NCBI GenBank assembly: GCA_040381555.1
Contig: JBEIHC010000072.1
Location: 1-14,308 of the forward strand
Length of the DNA stretch: 14,308 bases
DNA from: CANHCC01 sp040381555
GTDB lineage: Bacteria > Bacteroidota > Bacteroidia > J057 > RFSG01
Direction of reading: 5' to 3'
Shown here: piece after piece, positions 6,467 to 13,640 of the stretch
Numbering within the stretch: the stretch's first letter is position 1
Layout: every line of letters starts with the position of its first letter
Translations under genes and position numbers: made by a program
The notes under the pieces: generated by a model
Database searches by the model: none
Seen by the model: the letters and a program-made list of their open reading frames with translations, nothing else
Told to the model about the DNA's origin: nothing

Positions 6467-7819
6467 CTACAAAGCCTTACTAAAAACGGGCTGTACAGTC
6501 GTACTCACCTCTGTACCATAATACCGATCTATCCAGGAACATACATTCCGTAAAAATGGCTTTCCGGTTTCAGTTAACTGTATGCCCGTTTCAGAAAGCG
6601 TGAGTATGCCTTCCGTTTCCATTTGTTTCAATCCCTGAAGTCGATTCGTATCTAGCCCAATCAAAGCATCGGAGGAATATCCCTGACACATCAGGTCCTG
6701 AATCTGTCGGCGCACCCTGATATCTTCATGCGAAAGCAAATGTCCCACGAGATAGGGTAAACGCCCTTCCTCAATAATCTGCTGATATTTTTTGATGTCT
6801 TTCTCATTCTGAAAAAAGGCAGTCCCTGAATCCGAAATGGCAGAAGCTCCTAAGCCAATCAACAAAGCCTCTGGTGCAGTGGTGTAGCCCATGAAATTAC
6901 GATGTAATTGACCTGCCTCTGCTGCCAGAAGTAAAGGATCTTGTGGCAGGGCAAAATGATCCATGCCAATATCCTGGTAACCGGCTTCCAATAAAATTGT
7001 TCTGCCTAATTCATACAACTGCCGTTTTTCTAAGCCAACAGGTAAATCGCGCTCGTCGTATAATCTTTGCCCAGGACTTTTCCAGGGTACATGGGCATAA
7101 GAATAAAAAGCGATGCGCTCAGGACGCATTTTCAATACTTCACTCAGCGTCATGCGAATGCTCTCCTGGGTTTGACGCGGCAGGCCGTAAATAATATCCA
7201 CATTAACGGCGGAGAATCCCAATTGGCGGGCGGTTTGAATCACATGGGCCGTTTGTTCGGGAGATTGAATCCGATTAATGAGCCTTTGTACCTCGGGGTC
7301 AAAATCTTGAATTCCAGCAGAGAGTCGGATAAATCCTAATTCGGCCAATGTCTTCAGATGCGCATCTGTTGTTACCACCGGATGAACTTCTACGCTACAT
7401 TCTGGCGATGCAGAAGGCTGAGCAGAAGAAAGGATAGATTGAATGAGGATGCGCAAATTCTCCGGACTAAAAAAGGTTGGTGTACCTCCGCCTAAATGGA
7501 TTTCCCGAATCCGGGGGGCTGAGCCCAATATTTCCAGATAATAACTCCATTCCCGTAATACTGCATGAATATAGGGTTCCTCCACCCCATGATTGTTGGT
7601 GATTTTTTTATTACACCCACAATAGGTGCAGAGCTTTTCGCAAAAGGGAAGGTGAATGTATAAACTAATGTCGGGTGATTGGGCAAATGCTTGCCGCACA
7701 GAATTTTTCCAAGCGGTTAAGGTGAGGCTGTCAGACTTCCATGCCGGAACGGTTGGATAAGAAGTATAGCGCGGCACTGGCTTATCATAACGGGCAATTA
7801 ATTCGGTAGAAATTTCCAT
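6467..7819 (-). CDS. hemN: Oxygen-independent coproporphyrinogen III oxidase HemN
   Basis: 450 residues from the ATG at 7819; a TTG two codons upstream (7825) is possible but unneeded. This cytosolic radical-SAM enzyme makes protoporphyrinogen IX from coproporphyrinogen III without O2. N-terminal RYTSYPT is the HemN-type hallmark. The SAM/4Fe-4S motif is FCEKLCTYCGC (C60, C64, C67, with the extra C69 seen in true HemN). GGGTPTFFSPENL near 110 helps bind SAM, and RLSAGIQDFDPEVQRLINR, GLPRQTQES, YSYAHVPW and GMDHFALP are all present, as is HRNFMGYTT. These motifs and the length near 450 favour HemN over HemW (~380 residues). The C-terminal wing region (LTETGKPFLRNVCSWIDRYY) is complete. It lies 38 bp after the glycosyltransferase on the same strand, with no promoter evident between them, so it is probably the last gene of that operon. 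Confidence 0.95.
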   Translation of the reverse strand: MEISTELIARYDKPVPRYTSYPTVPAWKSDSLTLTAWKNSVRQAFAQSPDISLYIHLPFCEKLCTYCGCNKKITNNHGVEEPYIHAVLREWSYYLEILGSAPRIREIHLGGGTPTFFSPENLRILIQSILSSAQPSASPECSVEVHPVVTTDAHLKTLAELGFIRLSAGIQDFDPEVQRLINRIQSPEQTAHVIQTARQLGFSAVNVDIIYGLPRQTQESIRMTLSEVLKMRPERIAFYSYAHVPWKSPGQRLYDERDLPVGLEKRQLYELGRTILLEAGYQDIGMDHFALPQDPLLLAAEAGQLHRNFMGYTTAPEALLIGLGASAISDSGTAFFQNEKDIKKYQQIIEEGRLPYLVGHLLSHEDIRVRRQIQDLMCQGYSSDALIGLDTNRLQGLKQMETEGILTLSETGIQLTETGKPFLRNVCSWIDRYYGTEVSTTVQPVFSKAL

Positions 7820-7857
7820 AGCCAAAATTGGGCATTTGGGCTAGGAATAGAAATGAT

Positions 7858-9021
7858 TTAAATCAGTTCTTGGTTGACACCCAACTGAATCTCACGCAAG
7901 GCCAATTCACATTCTCGGGCCGTTGCCTCCCAACTGAAATGCCTTTTCTGAGCGAATCCCTTTTCGATTAATTCCATTCTTTTTTGTGGATTCATTGCCA
8001 ATATTTTCATAGCCTCTTGAATGCTTTCGGGTTTTTCGGGATGCACGAAAAGAGCTGCGTTTCCAGCAACTTCAGGCATGGAAGAGGTATTGGAAGTGAT
8101 GACAGCCGTACCTGCATTCATGGCTTCTAATATGGGCAATCCAAAGCCTTCAAACCTAGAAACATAGACGAGTCCGAGGGCCCCATTGTACAAACGATTG
8201 AGTTCTGAATCGCTGACATACCCTGTAAAAACAACCTCATCCTTATACTTCATGGATTGATAAGTACGAATTACTTCTTCAAAATTCCAAGCTTTTCGAC
8301 CCGTGAGCAGGAGCTTGATATCGGAGTCTTGTTCGGTTCGGAATAATTCAAAGGCCTTAAGTAAATTATCCAAATTCTTGCGCGGTTGGATGGCTCCGGC
8401 ATACAGGAAATAGAGCTTATCCTGAGTATATTGGCTTCTGACCAGGCTTCGCTCAGATTCTGAAATCGGGAAAAAGGCCTCGGAACATCCATTTCCCACT
8501 ACTTGTATTTTCTCCGGAGAAATGCTATAAGTTTTTACTATATCTTGTTTAGTAAATTCAGATACGGTTAAAATTCGAGATGCTTTTTGCGCATATTTAG
8601 GAAACCACTGATGATAGTGCCAAGCATGAATTCCACTAATATCCTGAGGAAAATGCTCAAAAGCAATATCATGAAACACAGCTACCTGAGGTATCTTACT
8701 TGCTAAAGAAAGATATCCATCGGGAGAGAAAAATATATCCGCCTTTACTTTTCTGAGCATCCAAGGGACGGCCAATTCAAAAAAGGCCATGTATAAAAAA
8801 GGATGCCGAGCCTGAGGATAGAGCACATGAGGAATAACATTCTTCGCATAAATGAATCGCTTATCCCAAGGTCTGTCGAAGAAGAAATGAAAATCGACTT
8901 CCGGCATATTGAGCACTAATCTTTTGAGCACTTCATCAGAGAAGCGACCAATTCCTTCGATTCGATCTGGCAGAAGGAAACGGGCGTTCACCGCGATAGA
9001 GAATCGTTTGGACTGGCTCAT
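7858..9021 (-). CDS. GT4-family glycosyltransferase
   Basis: 387 residues with GT-B fold. The N-terminal acceptor domain has the usual NARFLLPDRIEGIGRF glycine loop (residues 12-27) and SPDGYL / FHDIAFEHFP (~99-125). The C-terminal nucleotide-sugar domain begins near 203 with YAGAIQPRKNLDNLL, where R214-K215 would contact the diphosphate. It contains FTGYVSDSELNRLY (~265-278) and the retaining-enzyme EX7E motif with Glu291 and Glu299 (EGFGLPILEA), followed by GTAVITSNTSSMPEVAGNAA. It probably adds a sugar to a lipid-linked intermediate at the inner face of the membrane; the donor cannot be told. Its ATG overlaps the wzx-type stop by 4 bp (ATGA, 9018-9021), so translation is likely coupled. 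The neighbouring flippase and Wzy-type gene fit a surface-polysaccharide role. Confidence 0.92.
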   Translation of the reverse strand: MSQSKRFSIAVNARFLLPDRIEGIGRFSDEVLKRLVLNMPEVDFHFFFDRPWDKRFIYAKNVIPHVLYPQARHPFLYMAFFELAVPWMLRKVKADIFFSPDGYLSLASKIPQVAVFHDIAFEHFPQDISGIHAWHYHQWFPKYAQKASRILTVSEFTKQDIVKTYSISPEKIQVVGNGCSEAFFPISESERSLVRSQYTQDKLYFLYAGAIQPRKNLDNLLKAFELFRTEQDSDIKLLLTGRKAWNFEEVIRTYQSMKYKDEVVFTGYVSDSELNRLYNGALGLVYVSRFEGFGLPILEAMNAGTAVITSNTSSMPEVAGNAALFVHPEKPESIQEAMKILAMNPQKRMELIEKGFAQKRHFSWEATARECELALREIQLGVNQELI

Positions 9022-10406
9022 TGCAAAAGCGTTTTAAGTCGGGAAGGAAGTAAGAAGCCCGAGATAATTCCTGCCAAGATAAATACACCTAAGGACACGA
9101 ACAAGGCCAGTTGATTCATCCCCATTTGGAATACAATTTCCCCGATTGAAAAACTCAACAAAAAACTACCCCCCAAACGAACTATATCCCGGAATTCGGG
9201 TGGAATGCGGGTATATCTTTTTGTGATAAACAAATAAGAAGCGCCCAAAAAGAAGTAAGAAATAAAAGAAGCGATGGCTGCAGCTACCCCACCCCAGATG
9301 GGTATCAGAATGAGATTCAGGATGGTTTTGAGTATGATGCTGATGATGACCATTCGGGTAACGGGCTTCTCATGACCTGTGGCGGTGAGTAAAGTGCTGT
9401 ATATAACCAGAGAACTATTGACGAGCGTAGCCAGAGCCAGCCAGATTAGGCAAGAATGAATTACTTCGAGCTCAAGGGCTGTGCTTTGAGGGAGTAAAAA
9501 TGCGGTGAGTTCTTTTCCCTGAAAATACAGAATCAGGAATGCGGGTATCATAGGTAGACTGCCGAGCAATTGTCCATTTCTGAGGAGTATACTTAATTTC
9601 TCAGGTTCGCGAATATGCTTGGCAAAACGAGCATAGTATAAGCCCATCACAATCCAGGTGTACATCATGAGTGCATCTGCCCAACGAGCCGCGGCTGAAT
9701 ACAAGCCATTTTGATAAGGCCCGGAAATTTTCTCCAACATCACCTTGTCAATCTTATCATGAACAGCATACACGATGGTTACGAGGGCAAAAGGGAAACT
9801 CAGTTGGAGAATTCGTTTGGTAAAACTCCAATCCCATTGAATTTTCACTCCCCCATACATCTTAAATAAAATAATTAAAAAGACGAGTAAGGAAATTAAA
9901 GTAGCCGCGGTGGGCAGAGTTAAAAACAATCGAAAATCCTGAGTATTGAAAGATAGATAAGTCAGGCAAAATGCTGCCAATAAAATTTTATCCAACACGG
10001 AGGCAAATCCATCTAATTTAAAATATTGAAATGCCTGAAAAGAAGAGCGTAGAAACTGCACCAATTGAAGGGCTGAAAGGCTAAGGGAAATGATCATCAG
10101 CCAAATTAATTCTTCGGAAGAATAACCTGTGAGTGCGCCGAGAAGAAATATAAGCAAGGGATAAGCCAGCATTAGGGCAATTTTGAATCCCAATAGTTTG
10201 GGAAACCAAGCCTTAAATTTGGTCAAATCGGAGGCCATAGATTTGATGGTATATTGATTGATGCCAAAATCCGTCAATACGGTTAGGGCAATTGCGAAGG
10301 AAGAAAGGGCAGAATAGGTACCCCAGATTTCATGACCGAGGCGATTTTGTAACAGATTCTCAATCACCAACCAGAGGGGTTTGATTAACAGGTTCAAGAG
10401 AACCAC
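9018..10406 (-). CDS. Wzx-type polysaccharide flippase (MVF/MATE-like)
   Basis: 462 residues, with 12-14 hydrophobic segments spread along the whole length, matching the oligosaccharide flippase family (PF01943/PF13440). The pattern LLNLLIKPLWLVIENLLQNRLGHEIWGTYSALSSF with LTDFGINQYTIKSMA near 46-60 is typical. It would move lipid-linked oligosaccharide across the inner membrane. The start is uncertain: the called codon is GTG at 10406, and the frame stays open upstream with a family-like sequence (IGNIGFVV) but no ATG, GTG or TTG back to a stop. A perfect -7 element on this strand at 10449-10442 leaves room for a leader of about 30 nt, which supports the GTG. It heads an operon with the glycosyltransferase (4-bp overlap) and hemN. 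A strict gene symbol is avoided because the polymer is unknown. Confidence 0.9.
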   Translation of the reverse strand: MVLLNLLIKPLWLVIENLLQNRLGHEIWGTYSALSSFAIALTVLTDFGINQYTIKSMASDLTKFKAWFPKLLGFKIALMLAYPLLIFLLGALTGYSSEELIWLMIISLSLSALQLVQFLRSSFQAFQYFKLDGFASVLDKILLAAFCLTYLSFNTQDFRLFLTLPTAATLISLLVFLIILFKMYGGVKIQWDWSFTKRILQLSFPFALVTIVYAVHDKIDKVMLEKISGPYQNGLYSAAARWADALMMYTWIVMGLYYARFAKHIREPEKLSILLRNGQLLGSLPMIPAFLILYFQGKELTAFLLPQSTALELEVIHSCLIWLALATLVNSSLVIYSTLLTATGHEKPVTRMVIISIILKTILNLILIPIWGGVAAAIASFISYFFLGASYLFITKRYTRIPPEFRDIVRLGGSFLLSFSIGEIVFQMGMNQLALFVSLGVFILAGIISGFLLPSRLKTLLQ

Positions 10407-10441
10407 AAAACCGATATTTCCTATCTTTAATTTGATAGAGG

Positions 10442-10449
10442 CAAAAATA
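10442..10449 (-). promoter_or_regulatory. -7 element of the flippase operon promoter
   Basis: Read on the minus strand this is TATTTTTG, a perfect TAnnTTTG. A TTAG (-33-like) lies 16 bp upstream inside the inverted repeat at 10457-10471. Transcription would start near 10435, about 30 nt before the GTG at 10406. Confidence 0.55.
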
Positions 10450-10456
10450 CGAAAAG

Positions 10457-10471
10457 GGTTAGCATCTAACC
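10457..10471. promoter_or_regulatory. Putative operator: inverted repeat between divergent promoters
   Basis: GGTTAG-CAT-CTAACC is a perfect 6-bp inverted repeat centred between the flippase -7 element (10442-10449, minus) and the tspO -7 candidate (10481-10488, plus). Its arms supply a TTAG at about the -33 position for each promoter, 16 bp away on the minus strand and 18 bp on the plus. It could be a symmetric recognition element or a repressor site; the role is inference. Confidence 0.4.
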
Positions 10472-10480
10472 TTATTTTTC

Positions 10481-10488
10481 TACCTTAG
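10481..10488 (+). promoter_or_regulatory. -7 element candidate for tspO
   Basis: TACCTTAG matches TAnnTTTG at all but one fixed position. It lies 42 bp before the tspO ATG at 10531 and 18 bp after a TTAG in the inverted repeat. Confidence 0.4.
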
Positions 10489-10530
10489 GAGTCCAATTGT
10501 TCTATTGAACTAGCTAAAGAGAATACGGTC

Positions 10531-10985
10531 ATGCGTTTCGTACTGTTTTTATTTTTGAATTTTGCCGCCCTGGTTTGGGGCAGTTATTTACCGGACCGGG
10601 TGTAAATTCGGAATGGTCACGCAGTTTGACGGTAGCACCCTGGACACCACCCGGCTGGGTATTTGCAGTGGCCTGGAATAGCATTATGATAGCATTTGCC
10701 CTCTGGTTGAACATTGCCTGGAAACGCTTGGAAGCTCCACGGAAAGAATTCCTCCTATTATATGGTTTGCAATGGATACTCAATGTCTCCTGGAATCCCC
10801 TATTTTTTTACCTACAAGAACCTTTGTGGGCATTACCCGTTTTGCTGGCTCTGACCGGAGTGGTGATTTTAATGGCAGTCAAATACCGCCGCTTAATGGG
10901 GCTCCAAACCCTATGGCTACTCCCCTATTGTATCTGGCTCCCAATTGCCTGCTCACTCAATTGGTACATAGTCGTCCATTTATAG
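10531..10985 (+). CDS. tspO: TspO/MBR family tryptophan-rich sensory protein, apparently frameshifted
   Basis: TspO is a five-helix membrane protein that binds porphyrins and cholesterol-like ligands. The body of the gene (frame of 10575) shows family hallmarks: WTPPGWVFAVAWN (helix 2 start), LQWILNVSWNPLFFYLQEP (helix 3) and LLPYCIWLPIACSLNWYIV (helix 5 with the Asn). Helix 1 lies in another frame: the ATG at 10531 reads MRFVLFLFLNFAALVWG and then runs to a TAA at 10603. The frames join at the GGGG run 10577-10580. One more G there would give ...LVWGQLFTGPG... and a 151-residue protein, the normal TspO length. So there is either a 1-nt deletion, a sequencing error, or recoding. Without the repair only a TTG at 10575 could start the rest, leaving helix 1 missing. 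AAAGAGAA upstream of 10531 is a fair ribosome site. Divergent from the flippase operon. Confidence 0.85.
10577..10580 (+). other. Apparent 1-nt frameshift site in tspO (GGGG run)
   Basis: The run has four G residues where five would join the helix-1 frame to the frame of the remaining TspO protein. Homopolymer length error or a real deletion would both explain it. Confidence 0.7.
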
Positions 10986-10997
10986 GGTGCAGCACCC
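10985..10997. repeat. Perfect palindrome directly after the tspO stop
   Basis: GGGTGC-A-GCACCC starts on the last base of the tspO TAG (10983-10985). It can fold as a 5-bp stem with a CAG loop. No T-run follows, so it is not a classical intrinsic terminator; it lies 14 bp before the -7 element of the next gene and could instead be an operator or attenuating 3' hairpin. Confidence 0.45.
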
Positions 10998-11010
10998 GAT
11001 AAAAATCCCC

Positions 11011-11018
11011 TACCTTTG
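11011..11018 (+). promoter_or_regulatory. -7 element immediately before the Wzy-type gene
   Basis: TACCTTTG is a perfect TAnnTTTG ending only 4 nt before the ATG at 11023. If used, the mRNA would start at or within a few bases of the start codon. It also argues against the GTG at 10987 as the true start, which lies upstream of this promoter. Confidence 0.5.
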
Positions 11019-11022
11019 TAGC

Positions 11023-12519
11023 ATGAAGTTCCCCAGAATCAGGTTTGAAAACCTCCCGGGTGCCGAATCTGCCTCACAAGGAAAATGGATTGCGGCAGGA
11101 TTAGCTGCTTTCGTGTTCGTGATGTTTCAGCTTAACAGCAGAAACCCGGTACTTATGTTTGCAATCCCCTTTGGATTCCTTGGTCTTTGGCTTACCCTTT
11201 ACTACCAAAAATCTCTCTGGCATTTGGGATTTTTCACCATGCCTATCGCCATGAATGCCAGTAATTTCATCGGTCAAGCCTCCTTAAGTTTGCCCAGTGA
11301 TATCATTGCCGCAGTATTAATGCTCCTGTATTTTTTCCGGCTTCTGAATAAACCCCATATTCATTGGAGATTTCTCAAACACCCCATATCCGTTATGCTT
11401 ATCTTATGGCTTTTATGGATGTTTATTACCAGTTTTAGTTCAGAAATACCTTCCGTTTCCTTTAAGTATTTTGTCTCCACTCTTTGGTTTGTCATTGCGT
11501 TCTATACACTTTCGGGAATATTCTTTCGGGAACAAGTAGAAATGGAGGCCTTTTTTAAAATCAGCGTCCCCACCCTCCTATTTGTAATCGTTTATTCCGT
11601 TGTACTGCATGCCTTTCAGGGATTCACCCATGAGGCAAGTTATGAGATTTCCCGACCATTTTATAAAGAACATACCGTTTATGGAGGGTCGATTACCCTA
11701 TTTTTCCCAGGAGTATTTCTATTAGCTTTTAGCCAGTATGTGAGCCCCCGATGGAAAATTTTCTGGCGTGCTGCAGCCCTCATTATTTTTGTCGGTATTA
11801 TCCTTTCTTATACCCGGGCATCCTGGTTGGGAATGATTGTGGGCATGGGGTTGATGTTTGTGCTTTACAATTGGTATTGGATTAAAAAACTGCTGCCAGT
11901 ATTAGCCTCGATTTTAGTGCTACTGCTTTTTTACGCTGCCACCCAGTTCGCCGATTATAATTTCAGGGAGGTAAACAAACATGATGACGGACTCATTCAC
12001 CGAGTAACTTCAATTTTTGATACCCAAACAGATAACTCCAACAAAGAGCGATTTAATCGTTGGGTGGCTGCCCTTAACATGACCAAAGAAAGACCATGGA
12101 TGGGGCATGGTCCGGGTACTTACGCCATGTTATATGCACCTTATCAAGAAACCCGAAGTCTGACAATTATCAGTACCTATCACGGAGATCAAGGCACCAC
12201 GCATAATGAGTATTTATTGGCATCCTCAGAAATGGGTATTCCGGGAGCGATTCTGGTTTTCGGCTTATTCTTGGCTACCTTAATTCGGGGAATAAAAGGA
12301 TTTTACCAATCCACCCATCCTACCCAAAAATTATTGTATGCCGCAGCAGTTTGTGGGCTCAGCACCTATTATTTTCATAGCCTGTTTAATAATTTGATGG
12401 ATCAGGAGAAAATGGCCATTCCTGCCTACGCCCTGATGGCCATCATTACCTCTCTGGATGTATTTCATAATCACAGATGGATCAATCGTTATATGATTCG
12501 TTGGGGAACCGAAAATTAA
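11023..12519 (+). CDS. O-antigen polymerase/ligase (Wzy_C family)
   Basis: 498 residues from the ATG at 11023; the frame stays open to a GTG at 10987, but that would start inside the intergenic palindrome and precede the -7 element. It is a polytopic inner-membrane protein with about 11-12 helices and the large periplasmic loop of PF04932. The core is at ~213-408: HTVYGGSITLFFPG, SYTRASWLGM (~262-271, with the conserved Arg), RWVAALNMTKERPWMGHGPG (~346-365) and THNEYLLASSEMGIPG (~393-408, with the conserved His). Such proteins polymerise lipid-linked O-units or attach glycan to lipid A or protein; sequence alone does not separate Wzy from WaaL-like ligase or a protein O-oligosaccharyltransferase. 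The next gene follows by 11 bp, so they are co-transcribed. Confidence 0.9.
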   Translation: MKFPRIRFENLPGAESASQGKWIAAGLAAFVFVMFQLNSRNPVLMFAIPFGFLGLWLTLYYQKSLWHLGFFTMPIAMNASNFIGQASLSLPSDIIAAVLMLLYFFRLLNKPHIHWRFLKHPISVMLILWLLWMFITSFSSEIPSVSFKYFVSTLWFVIAFYTLSGIFFREQVEMEAFFKISVPTLLFVIVYSVVLHAFQGFTHEASYEISRPFYKEHTVYGGSITLFFPGVFLLAFSQYVSPRWKIFWRAAALIIFVGIILSYTRASWLGMIVGMGLMFVLYNWYWIKKLLPVLASILVLLLFYAATQFADYNFREVNKHDDGLIHRVTSIFDTQTDNSNKERFNRWVAALNMTKERPWMGHGPGTYAMLYAPYQETRSLTIISTYHGDQGTTHNEYLLASSEMGIPGAILVFGLFLATLIRGIKGFYQSTHPTQKLLYAAAVCGLSTYYFHSLFNNLMDQEKMAIPAYALMAIITSLDVFHNHRWINRYMIRWGTEN

Positions 12520-12530
12520 CCTAAAGACAG

Positions 12531-13640
12531 ATGGGGAATTTTCCGAATTGGTTGAATCAAAAAGCCTCTGGATGGGAAGAAAAATTCGGTTTACTGCTCA
12601 CTTCTTTGCTGATTGGGTTAATATTAATCATTTGTGCCGGACTATATGTTTGGCCTAAATTCAATCTGGAATATCATGGCATTGGTTATGCAGAACTTTC
12701 TAAAAATATTTTCAACTTAGAGCACAACAGCGACCTGCGATACCGCATCCTCAGTCCATTTCTGGGTTGGCTCACCCGAATGAAAGGGGACAGATTTCAG
12801 GTAATTCCTTGGGCTTTTTTAATTGCCTTTCTATCTGCAGGGTATTATGAAATACGGAGAATGGGCTTTCAACCGGCATTGGCAATTTTAGTAGCTGCAA
12901 TTCTAGGATTTTCTTGCACCACCTTCATTCCTTTAATTTCACCTGGGTATGTAGATCCTGCTACCTTCTTTTTTATTCTGCTGGTGTTTACCCGAATTCA
13001 ACAACCGATAGTATCGGCTACTTGCTTTTCTTTAGCCTTGCTCAATCATGAATCCGTTGTCTTTCTCTTTCCGGCAATTATTGGATATGCGTATTTTGAA
13101 ACTCTTGATTTACGCAAGACTTTTCGATTTGTAGGTTTTATGCTGTTGGCAACTGTACCCTATACCTCCTATAGGCTTTGGATCAATGCTCATCAGGAAG
13201 TCAGTTACTCCACTCAATTCTATTTCTCGTATACCAATATTCAGGAATGTCTAAGCATCACGATTGTCTATGCCCCAATGGCTGCATTCTATGCCTTCCG
13301 TTTGTTTTGGTTTTTTCCTTTTTTTGCTGCTTTTCAGGCTTGGAAAAACAACTTACCCAAAAGCATATTGCTCTATTTGCTAATCCTGATTCCCATTACC
13401 GCCCAACTTACGATAGCGTATGATAGTACGCGTTTATTTTGCTTGGCCTTTCCGGCTATTTTAATTGGGATATTGGATCTGATACGATATTTAGGAGAAC
13501 GAGCCATTACCCGCAAAGGCTGGATTATTTTTGCATTTAATCTATTGATTATCCCCTACTTTGTTGGGAGAGATCAGGTATTTCACTTGCATTCAGCCAT
13601 TTACCGACTGTTGATTTATTGGGTTCAGACCTATCTTTAG
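12531..13640 (+). CDS. Polytopic membrane protein, possible GT-C-type glycosyltransferase
   Basis: 369 residues with about 9-10 hydrophobic segments (~20-41, ~93-104, ~115-135, ~142-155, ~160-190, ~200-215, ~242-270, ~278-296, ~300-320, ~332-345). No family is recognised with certainty. Motifs that look functional are RYRILSPFLGWL (70-81) after the first helix, SPGYVDPATFFF (137-148), SLALLNHESVVFLFP (167-181) and AYDSTRLFCLAFPAIL (296-311). An Arg-x-Leu-x-Pro loop, an Asn-His-Glu within a helix and an Asp-x-x-Arg near the end recall GT-C-fold or EpsG-like membrane sugar proteins, but this is inference. It starts 11 bp after the Wzy-type gene, so it likely takes part in the same glycan pathway. 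Its stop codon TAG provides the first base of hairpin array 2. Confidence 0.6.
   Translation: MGNFPNWLNQKASGWEEKFGLLLTSLLIGLILIICAGLYVWPKFNLEYHGIGYAELSKNIFNLEHNSDLRYRILSPFLGWLTRMKGDRFQVIPWAFLIAFLSAGYYEIRRMGFQPALAILVAAILGFSCTTFIPLISPGYVDPATFFFILLVFTRIQQPIVSATCFSLALLNHESVVFLFPAIIGYAYFETLDLRKTFRFVGFMLLATVPYTSYRLWINAHQEVSYSTQFYFSYTNIQECLSITIVYAPMAAFYAFRLFWFFPFFAAFQAWKNNLPKSILLYLLILIPITAQLTIAYDSTRLFCLAFPAILIGILDLIRYLGERAITRKGWIIFAFNLLIIPYFVGRDQVFHLHSAIYRLLIYWVQTYL

Noticed and set aside
6943..7339. Two plus-strand open frames of 83 and 90 codons
   Set aside because: They lie antisense inside hemN, whose coding is certain.
10529..10783. 84-codon minus-strand open frame
   Set aside because: Antisense to tspO, which is supported by clear family motifs.
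10772..11002. 76-codon plus-strand open frame
   Set aside because: Out-of-frame shadow of tspO with no family pattern.
13178..13423. 81-codon plus-strand open frame rich in Cys and Phe
   Set aside because: Shadow of the membrane-protein gene in another frame.
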